Below, one piece after another: positions 1-5,864 of a stretch of DNA of 26,956 nucleotides; positions within the stretch are counted from its first letter, which is position 1, and every line of letters starts with the position of its first letter. The stretch is from a virus. Made by a program: the position numbers and the translations under genes. Under the pieces are notes generated by a model, which was not told where the DNA came from, did no database searches, and saw only the letters and a program-made list of their open reading frames with translations. The stretch covers positions 1 through 26,956 of IMG/VR virus record IMGVR_UViG_3300021964_000425; one strand, given 5' to 3'.

Positions 1-930
1 AAGTGCACTATCAGCAATTACGTTTCCATTTACTGTAACACCTGTAGTAGTCGTCGCGAGTCTTTCGGTTGAAGGTCCGTGATATAATTTAACTGCTCCA
101 TCTGCATTACCACCAGTGATAAGCATCTGATCATTATAATTATACACATAACCTTCACCATTTTTAAATCTGATTGAAACGTTATCTGGCATTTCGATAC
201 CAGCATGGAATGTTTCTCTAATATTTGTTCGTGCTATATCTGAATCATTTAAGCTAAATTGACCAGAAGTACTATCATATGATAATAAGCCACCATCTGC
301 ACTAAACATTCCTTTAATAATACTTGCGGCTCTATCTGAATCTGAATATGAGAATACACCAGTAGAAGGATTGTATGATAAGTTACCACTAGCACTAAAT
401 AAGTTTCTGATGTCTGAATCTGCACCAGAATCGCCATTAACTAAAATAGAATTTCCATTAAAGTTAAGTGTTCCTCCTATAGAATCATAGGACAATGTTT
501 GACCGTTGATGAATAAACTATTTCCACTTAAATATAAGTGTCTCCATTTTTTAGACGAAGAACCTAAGTCATATGCACTATCAGTTGCTGGTACAAGACT
601 TTCTGGTACAGCATCAAACTTAATCGATACTGAACCTGAATCTCCAACAGTAAAGTCAGATGATATGAATTTTGCAATACCTGGATTGTTCGAATCTGCA
701 AATTCAGCAGAAAGAGTCCACTTATCAGCAGCAGAATCCCAACTTAAATTAAGACCTTCTCCTGAATCAAGTGATGCATTTTCCCATTCGCTTGTTAAAG
801 CGTTATAAACAAGTATTTGTCCGTTAGCTACGCTTGTTATAGTTACGTTGGCTAGAGAACCTAACGCTGAGTTAGATCCTTGTAATCTTCGTATTGGAGT
901 ACCGACTATAATCTTACTAACGCTTGACAT
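1..930 (-). CDS. Tail fibre-like protein, 3' end outside window
   Basis: The frame opens with ATG at 930 and stays open for 310 codons to the left edge, so the C-terminus is missing. GGAAG lies six bases upstream of the ATG. The N-terminus has a phage-fibre motif (GQILVYNALTSEW, about residues 37-49). A second fibre hallmark, TDSAYDLGSSSKKWRHLYL, lies near 117-134. Three related repeats follow: DSDIRNLFSASGNLSYN near 171, DSDRAASIIKGMFSADGG near 197 and DSDIARTNIRETFHAG near 229. Such 'NLFSASGDLSY' repeats are familiar from long tail-fibre proteins of marine T4-like phages. The last residues (RLATTTTGVTVNGNVIADSAL) resemble the stretch before a C-terminal chaperone or receptor domain, but that part is not visible. 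It probably acts in host recognition. It starts 10 bases after the 117-aa gene and should share its late promoter. Confidence 0.85.
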   Translation of the reverse strand, partial: MSSVSKIIVGTPIRRLQGSNSALGSLANVTITSVANGQILVYNALTSEWENASLDSGEGLNLSWDSAADKWTLSAEFADSNNPGIAKFISSDFTVGDSGSVSIKFDAVPESLVPATDSAYDLGSSSKKWRHLYLSGNSLFINGQTLSYDSIGGTLNFNGNSILVNGDSGADSDIRNLFSASGNLSYNPSTGVFSYSDSDRAASIIKGMFSADGGLLSYDSTSGQFSLNDSDIARTNIRETFHAGIEMPDNVSIRFKNGEGYVYNYNDQMLITGGNADGAVKLYHGPSTERLATTTTGVTVNGNVIADSAL

Positions 931-940
931 ATTATCTTCC

Positions 941-1294
941 TTATGTTGTTACCGAAGGATTCACGTAAATACTTCCTTCTAAAAGTCGCTCTACTAATGA
1001 GTTGCCACTATCGTCTATAAAAGATAGCTCAACATCGTATACGTACCTTTTCTTTGGTTTTAATGCATTTGTTTGTGTATTAGTTAGTGTTAACAAACAA
1101 ACTCCTCCAGTTGCATCTGTAATAGCAGTTCCAAAAGATATTGTGTTTGAACTATCAGCGTTGTAACTTAGTTTCATCGTTGCTGCTAGTGTCATGTCTG
1201 TCAAATTTTTCACAGAGCCATCAGCGCTATCTACATAAAGCTCAATTGCTACATCTGCGCCTTGGTCAATTTCAAGATCTTCTTGTTGTGCCAT
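941..1294 (-). CDS. 117-aa beta-sandwich structural protein (LtfC/p132/Gp6-like)
   Basis: This small protein opens with LEIDQGADVAIELYV and closes with LVERLLEGSIYVNPSVTT. Between these are NLTDMTLAATMKLSY and KKRYVYDVELSF. The order 'D-x-QGA ... LT ... A-x-M ... Y-x-Y-D-x-E ... R-L-L-E-G ... V-x-P' is what I remember for a common small beta-sandwich domain in phage tail-fibre or baseplate-appendage regions, where it may help attach or assemble fibres. The family name is from memory and untested. No signal peptide or membrane segment is visible. A perfect late promoter (1331-1338) lies 36 bases upstream, and TAGG stands about ten bases before the ATG. It is the first gene of its unit, and the fibre gene follows ten bases later. 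Confidence 0.75.
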   Translation of the reverse strand: MAQQEDLEIDQGADVAIELYVDSADGSVKNLTDMTLAATMKLSYNADSSNTISFGTAITDATGGVCLLTLTNTQTNALKPKKRYVYDVELSFIDDSGNSLVERLLEGSIYVNPSVTT

Positions 1295-1330
1295 TCTCTA
1301 CCTAACTAAATTATTATGGATATATTGTTT

Positions 1331-1338
1331 TATTTATA
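1331..1338 (-). promoter_or_regulatory. T4-type late promoter (TATAAATA)
   Basis: The minus strand reads TATAAATA exactly, the consensus recognised by the T4 late sigma factor gp55 with gp33 and the gp45 clamp. It lies in the 93-base gap before the 117-aa gene. Its first T is also the last T of the terminator's T-run. Confidence 0.85.
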
Positions 1339-1361
1339 AAAAAAGGCAACTAGAAGTTGCC
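1338..1361 (-). terminator. Rho-independent terminator after the oxygenase-like gene
   Basis: A seven-base-pair stem (GGCAACT, 3-base loop, AGTTGCC; 1345-1361) is followed on the minus strand by seven Ts (1338-1344). It begins 26 bases after the stop codon of the 219-aa gene. The plus-strand side lacks an uninterrupted T-run, and no plus-strand gene ends here, so it probably works for minus-strand transcription. Confidence 0.9.
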
Positions 1362-1387
1362 TCTCTTTTAACTATTTTTTAATTTAT

Positions 1388-2047
1388 TTATTCTATGGAG
1401 ATCTCTTCAATGACCTGTTTTTGAAATTCTTTTCCTATTTCAGTATCATAAGGACTATAGATGTAAGATATCGTCATCCTCCACACTTCTGTATAAGCAC
1501 AATGATAAACTAATCTATCTTTTGGTTCTTTATATGATCCGAAAAATCCATATTTACATGACCATCCTTTTGGATCTCTCATTTCTACTGTTTTACCTGT
1601 TTTCCAATCATGCATCTTAAAATATCCATAACCGCCAGGATTATATGTAAAAATTAAATTATATGATGAAGCATTTGCATTATTATGCCATGATAGAAAT
1701 GCACCAGGACTGTAAACATGAAATAGAGCATTCCATCTACTCCCGAAAAAAGACATAAGCTGTGTATTTACACTTTCATACCTGTTCGGTATTTCATCAT
1801 TATAGTTATTATATTTTATTTGTTCTGGTTTTATGTTATAGCCAGAAGCACATTCTGGATATCCCTCATGAGCTGTTCCTTCATTAATAACTTTCCATTT
1901 AAACTCTTCACTTACATATTTAGAAGCATCAACCCCTACTCCTCCGGGTTTTACATATTTCTCAACCTTCTCATGATTTTCTACAAACCACTGTGCTTCT
2001 TCTAATATTTCAAGTAGATCTTTATTTCGAATATCAATTAACTTCAT
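1388..2047 (-). CDS. 2OG-Fe(II) oxygenase-like protein
   Basis: This 219-aa protein has the late-domain pattern of a double-stranded beta-helix oxygenase. FHVYSPGAFLSWHNNAN (about 109-125) would carry the first metal-binding His (H121). YHCA supplies the distal His (H182), and WRMTISY supplies an Arg (R190) for the 2-oxoglutarate carboxylate. I remember similar proteins with 'GWHTNAN ... WHC' in T4-like cyanophages annotated as 2OG-Fe(II) oxygenases. The usual HxD motif reads H121-N-N123, so one iron ligand is altered or comes from elsewhere. The substrate is unknown. The gene overlaps the glycosyltransferase gene by ATGA and ends just before a strong terminator, so it closes a four-gene unit that starts with the 856-aa repeat fibre. 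A role in modifying virion proteins or surface sugars is inference. Confidence 0.72.
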   Translation of the reverse strand: MKLIDIRNKDLLEILEEAQWFVENHEKVEKYVKPGGVGVDASKYVSEEFKWKVINEGTAHEGYPECASGYNIKPEQIKYNNYNDEIPNRYESVNTQLMSFFGSRWNALFHVYSPGAFLSWHNNANASSYNLIFTYNPGGYGYFKMHDWKTGKTVEMRDPKGWSCKYGFFGSYKEPKDRLVYHCAYTEVWRMTISYIYSPYDTEIGKEFQKQVIEEISIE

Positions 2048-2790
2048 AATATTTTATCTTTTGGAGCCATATAAGAATAATGTTGAACAACTTCTGGTTT
2101 CTGTATTATAGTTCGTGTTCTATCATAACCTGTGTACCAATTCCATCGTGCATCATCTTCAAATATACCGATTTTTAAGTCTTTATATTTATCCCACTTT
2201 TTAGTTAACCACCATAAGGTAAACTGATCCCATACTTTTAGAGATCGAGGGAAATTTATTTCATCCCAGTTGCCTTTTTCATCCATCGGCCACCACTGAT
2301 TATTCCATTGTTTGTGAAATAATTCAAACCAGTCTTTTATAAATTCTTTTACGATTGGTTTTGAATAGTCGTATAACCATGTACCTCCACAATATTCCAT
2401 TCTATTTCTGTTTTCAGGAGGTCCAAAATACAACTCACTAAATACATATTTACGATCATCTCCCAAATATGTACACATCATATCATTGTCACCGAGCTGA
2501 TCAAAGACTGTTGCGATATCTTCGTGCACTACTTCACAGTCAGCATCAATATAGAACGTCTTATCAAATGGAGTTTGTGCCATACCCCAAATCTTGGCGC
2601 GATAATGATCGTCACAATGTATGATGTGATCAGCAACGTTCTCAGCTCTTACGTCTAAGAAACGTTCTTCGGTGACTAAACAAATTTTTGCATCTTCGTA
2701 ATAGTCTTTAATTGATTCGGCAAGATTAATTGCCATAGAATAAAATGCGGATTTGCGAGAAGCAACTATTAGGTAACCACTGTTTTCCAT
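2044..2790 (-). CDS. Glycosyltransferase, GT-A fold, DxD type
   Basis: This 248-aa protein looks like a small GT-A nucleotide-sugar transferase related to GT8-like enzymes. The N-terminus (SGYLIVASRKSAFYSMAINL) fits the first strand and helix of the nucleotide-binding fold. FDKTFYIDADCEVV places a DxD motif at D82-A-D84, which binds the metal and sugar diphosphate. CGGTWLYD (about 134-141) fits the acceptor side, and VQHYSY near 237 could give the late metal-binding His. The donor and acceptor cannot be read from the sequence. The ATG has AGGAC upstream, inside the end of the 146-aa gene, and the stop overlaps the oxygenase start. It lies between structural genes and so is probably expressed late. 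Targets could be fibres, host glycans or DNA; this is not resolved. Confidence 0.82.
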   Translation of the reverse strand: MENSGYLIVASRKSAFYSMAINLAESIKDYYEDAKICLVTEERFLDVRAENVADHIIHCDDHYRAKIWGMAQTPFDKTFYIDADCEVVHEDIATVFDQLGDNDMMCTYLGDDRKYVFSELYFGPPENRNRMEYCGGTWLYDYSKPIVKEFIKDWFELFHKQWNNQWWPMDEKGNWDEINFPRSLKVWDQFTLWWLTKKWDKYKDLKIGIFEDDARWNWYTGYDRTRTIIQKPEVVQHYSYMAPKDKIL

Positions 2791-2791
2791 G

Positions 2792-3232
2792 TTACAGTCC
2801 TAAGGCTTCTTTGACGATGAGCTGCGCATAGATCTGCAGCTCAACCAAATTCTTTGATTTCCGTAATTTCGATTTAAGTTCACGATTACTAGAGTTCTTA
2901 ATTTCATCAATTTCAAATGCAGACAGCTTTGCTTCAAATAACTGTGCTAATTCCCTTTGTTTCTTTTGTTGCTGCTCTCTAGTGTGTTTTTGTCTAGCCT
3001 CTTCAGCTTTCTTATCATTCCTTTGAGCAGTGTTTTTATCTAGTGTTTCAACACCTAACTGATCTATAATTTCTTGAAAGTCTGGGTTATCAGAACCATC
3101 TGGATTTAGCTTATATACAGTTAATTGTTGTTTAGTTGATTTATTACCATCTTCGGTAACGAGTATTCCAGTTATTCTATCTTTTTGATAATTTTCCCAG
3201 AAAGCATGTCTTTGCCAAGTTCGCTTTGCCAT
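2792..3232 (-). CDS. Conserved-looking 146-aa coiled-coil protein, unknown function
   Basis: I do not recognise a family. The N-terminus (KRTWQRHAFWENYQKDRITGILVTEDGNKST) could form a small folded domain. A long charged helix of Lys, Glu, Gln and Arg runs from about residue 68 to 102 and is very probably a coiled coil; a second helical part (about 103-146) follows. There is no membrane segment or signal peptide. GAGG seven bases before the ATG is a strong ribosome binding site. It follows the 856-aa fibre gene by 38 bases, with no late promoter or terminator between them, so they should be cotranscribed. A fibre-assembly chaperone or small tail component is possible, but only from position. 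Confidence 0.7.
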   Translation of the reverse strand: MAKRTWQRHAFWENYQKDRITGILVTEDGNKSTKQQLTVYKLNPDGSDNPDFQEIIDQLGVETLDKNTAQRNDKKAEEARQKHTREQQQKKQRELAQLFEAKLSAFEIDEIKNSSNRELKSKLRKSKNLVELQIYAQLIVKEALGL

Positions 3233-3270
3233 AATTTACCTCAATTGTTATAATGTTATATATTCAAATA

Positions 3271-5841
3271 TTAAGCTACTCTACAATATAGAGTATAAGT
3301 TTCAACTGTTGCTGCACTCGATTGTATTGTCTCACCAAGGAAGTTTCCAGTAAATACTTGTCCAAACGTTCCTGTAAATGTTCCAACATAATCTTCAGTA
3401 GCATTTGCAGTAGAATTTCGTGTATAGTCTGTCGTGAAGTTTCCTTCAAAGTCTCCAGTGTAAGTGATAGGACCTAAGAAGTTACCTGTAAAGTCTCCAG
3501 TAAAGTCTCCAATGTAATCACCAACATAGTTACCACCATAGTTAGTCGTAAAGTTTTCATCTACGTCTGTGGTATAATTACTTGTAAAGTTTTCATCTGA
3601 AGGACCAGTTGAATTACTTGTAAAGTTTTCATCAACTGGTGTTTCATAATCTGATGTAAAGTTTTCATCTTGATCAGCTGTTGAGTTAGCAGTACTATTT
3701 GCAGTAAAGTTTTCATCTGCATCTGCTGTGCTATTTCTTGTAGAGTCAGCAGTAAAGTTACTAGTTGAGTTTGCAGCTGGATCATCAGGGTTTGTATAGT
3801 TACTTGTAAAATTTTCGTCTTGATCTGCGGTGCTATTACGTGTACTATCTCTTGTAGAATCTCTTGTAAAATCACCAGCATCAACGTTTACATAGTTACC
3901 AGCATATGCTGGACCTGGACCATAATAGTTTGCAGCATTGACGTTTACATAGTCACCAGCATAAGCAGGTGATGGTCCATAATATGTCGGTCCTGGACCA
4001 TAATATGTAGGACCTGGTCCATAGTAAGTAGGACCTGGACCCTGATAGTTAATTTGGTTAACGTTTGTATATGCAATCTGATTGACATTGGTATAAGCAA
4101 TCTGGTTAACGTTTACAGAGTTTCGAGTATAGTTACCAGTAAAGTTTCCAAGATAGTACACTTCGTTCACATTACTATATCTATTTCGTGTATATGTACC
4201 TTCGAAGTTACCTGTATATGTTGGACTTGGTCCATAGTAAGTAGGTCCAGGTCCATAATAAGTTGGGCCTGGTCCATAGTAGTTAATTTGGTTAACATTG
4301 GTATAAGCAATCTGGTTAACGTTTGTATATGCTATTTGGTTTACGTTAGTATAAGCAATCTGGTCGACGTTAACATAGTTACCAACATAGTTAATTGGAC
4401 CCTGATAGTTGATACCGTCTAGGTTAATGTAGTCTCCTACATAATCAATTGGTCCTAAATAGTTACCTGTGAAGTTACCCGTAAAGTTACCAGTGAAGTC
4501 TCCAGTGTAAGTTCCAGTAAAGTCTCCAGTGTATGTAATTGCACCTAAGAAGTCTCCTGTAAAGTCACCAGTATAGTTACCAGTAAAGTCTCCAGTATAA
4601 GTACCTACGAAGTCTCCGACGAAGTCACCTACGAAATCACCAGTATAAGTTCCAATAAAGTCTCCTGTAAATGTACCGACATATGTACCAACGAAGTCTC
4701 CTACGAAGTCTCCAACATATGTACCTACGAAATCTCCAACGAAGTCACCTGTGTATGTTCCAACAAAGTCACCTACGAAGTCTCCTGTATAATCTTCTTC
4801 TGCATTTGCAGTAGAATTTCGAGTAGAGTTTCTTGTTGAATCTGCAGCTGGATCATCAGGATTTGTGTAATCTGATGAGTATGCTCCTACGAAATCTCCA
4901 ACAAAGTTACCAGTAAAGTCACCAACATAATCTCCAGTAAATGTTGTTTCATAATCTGTTTCGTAAACTGTTCCTTCATATTCTGTGGTATAATCAGCAT
5001 CTGCAGTTTCTTTTCTTGTATCAGTTGCAGTTCCTCTTGCGACCCAAGTACCTGTGATTCCAGCACTTGCTGGTGTTCCTGCACCTGAATTACGAAGAAG
5101 GTACCTTCCTACTTTTAACTCAGTGGCAGAATCTGTAGCCATTATTCTTGTGAGAGCTCTTTGACCAAACGTGAACTGAGTTTGTCTTTGAGTCATCTCT
5201 ATCAAACCTTGCCAATCACCACTTCCTCCTGCAGATCTTTTTATAGTAGCAGGAAGCACTGCTGTTGGTGGAGAACCAGCATAGTCTGTGTAAATATTAC
5301 TATTTTGAGTTCTCTTATAAATGTTGTATGTTACAGTTGTACCATCTGTTTGAGTATCTGTAAAAATACCTGATAAAAGAACAGAATAATCTCCACTCGG
5401 TGCAGAGGAACCAAGTCTAAATGTACCTGGATGTTCGTATGTCATGATACGATTTAACAATACATCTGTTAGATCATTTACCTCAGATGATGTTTGTTCT
5501 CTTAAATCGTTTGTTGCACCTACGTCTTGTTTTAAAGGAGATCTGATATCAGAATCAGTCTCAGCAGCAGTTCCTTTTTTCTGATACAGATATTGGGTTG
5601 TTTGACCGATGCTGAGGGATGAGCCTGGGTGAGTACCTACAGACTGATTATAGAAGGTGTCTATCATTCCACCTACTTTATAGTGTCCTGCAGAATCAGT
5701 AAATTGAAGTGCTAATATGCCTGGATCGGCAGAATCTGAAGCAGCAAGTTGTAGTGCAGCCTGATAAGCTATATATTCATAGTTATCTGAATCAAATTCA
5801 CGTAAGTCTTTAGTATTGACTAATTTAAGAGGTGCTGCCAT
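3271..5841 (-). CDS. 856-aa tetrapeptide-repeat fibre protein
   Basis: Residues 1-280 form a non-repetitive head; almost all of 283-838 is repeat; a short tail ends GETIQSSAATVETYTLYCRVA. The basic unit is four residues, [DN]-[FYS]-[TVI]-[GRAS], as in TGDFVGDFVGTYTGDF, so an aromatic residue recurs every fourth position. Other sections use an eight-residue unit (VNQIAYTN) and a seven-residue unit (YYGPGPT). Head and tail closely match the 561-aa protein encoded just upstream, for example FRLGSSAP and DTQTDGTTV, so the two are tandem paralogues. No enzymatic motif is visible. A long fibrous or solenoid virion protein in the baseplate/fibre region is the best reading. A perfect late promoter lies only seven bases before the ATG, and no Shine-Dalgarno sequence is visible. 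Confidence 0.85.
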   Translation of the reverse strand: MAAPLKLVNTKDLREFDSDNYEYIAYQAALQLAASDSADPGILALQFTDSAGHYKVGGMIDTFYNQSVGTHPGSSLSIGQTTQYLYQKKGTAAETDSDIRSPLKQDVGATNDLREQTSSEVNDLTDVLLNRIMTYEHPGTFRLGSSAPSGDYSVLLSGIFTDTQTDGTTVTYNIYKRTQNSNIYTDYAGSPPTAVLPATIKRSAGGSGDWQGLIEMTQRQTQFTFGQRALTRIMATDSATELKVGRYLLRNSGAGTPASAGITGTWVARGTATDTRKETADADYTTEYEGTVYETDYETTFTGDYVGDFTGNFVGDFVGAYSSDYTNPDDPAADSTRNSTRNSTANAEEDYTGDFVGDFVGTYTGDFVGDFVGTYVGDFVGDFVGTYVGTFTGDFIGTYTGDFVGDFVGDFVGTYTGDFTGNYTGDFTGDFLGAITYTGDFTGTYTGDFTGNFTGNFTGNYLGPIDYVGDYINLDGINYQGPINYVGNYVNVDQIAYTNVNQIAYTNVNQIAYTNVNQINYYGPGPTYYGPGPTYYGPSPTYTGNFEGTYTRNRYSNVNEVYYLGNFTGNYTRNSVNVNQIAYTNVNQIAYTNVNQINYQGPGPTYYGPGPTYYGPGPTYYGPSPAYAGDYVNVNAANYYGPGPAYAGNYVNVDAGDFTRDSTRDSTRNSTADQDENFTSNYTNPDDPAANSTSNFTADSTRNSTADADENFTANSTANSTADQDENFTSDYETPVDENFTSNSTGPSDENFTSNYTTDVDENFTTNYGGNYVGDYIGDFTGDFTGNFLGPITYTGDFEGNFTTDYTRNSTANATEDYVGTFTGTFGQVFTGNFLGETIQSSAATVETYTLYCRVA
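3328..4995. repeat. In-frame tandem repeats coding for four-residue units (856-aa protein)
   Basis: The DNA shows many degenerate 12-base units, on the plus strand built around words such as aagtctcc, aagttacc and aaatctcc separated by short variable words. Each codes for a four-residue unit. Third positions vary between copies, so the array is not freshly amplified throughout. Array changes by whole units would keep the reading frame. Confidence 0.9.
3934..4374. repeat. Two copies of a VNQIAYTN/YYGPGPT block
   Basis: Residues about 490-553 (4183-4374) and 576-636 (3934-4116) share the same order: several VNQIAYTN units, then several YYGPGPT units, then an Ala/Thr-Tyr-x-Gly linker. This is a higher-order duplication inside the repeat array, with near-identical DNA words such as ataagcaatctggttaac in both copies. 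Confidence 0.85.
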
Positions 5842-5848
5842 AATGTAT

Positions 5849-5856
5849 TATTTATA
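5849..5856 (-). promoter_or_regulatory. T4-type late promoter (TATAAATA)
   Basis: A perfect TATAAATA on the minus strand in the 23-base gap before the 856-aa fibre gene. Only seven bases separate it from the ATG (TATAAATAATACATTATG), so a transcript starting here would have almost no leader. Confidence 0.85.
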
Positions 5857-5864
5857 TGTTTTTA

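Noticed and set aside
249-437. Minus-strand open frame of 62 residues
   Set aside because: It lies in another frame of the long fibre gene that runs from 930 to the left edge; composition (Leu/Val/Gln-rich) is that of a shadow frame.
506-808. Plus-strand open frame of 100 residues
   Set aside because: It is antisense to the left-edge fibre gene, has no ribosome binding site and no familiar motif, and all recognisable genes are on the minus strand.
3233-3270. AT-rich gap before the 146-aa gene as a late promoter
   Set aside because: It has TATATAAC-like words but no TATAAATA; the four true sites are perfect matches, so no promoter is called.
3561-3884. Minus-strand open frame of 107 residues in the repeat region
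   Set aside because: It is the alternate-frame reading of the repeat array of the 856-aa protein; its Leu/Gln repeats come from the same 12-base units.
4054-4422. Plus-strand open frame of 122 residues with repeats
   Set aside because: It is antisense to the VNQIAYTN/YYGPGPT blocks; stop codons are absent because of the repeat composition, not selection.
3328-4995. Possible CRISPR-like array of regularly spaced short repeats
   Set aside because: Units are 12 bases, degenerate and continuous in frame with coding sequence; there are no unique spacers of 30-40 bases.
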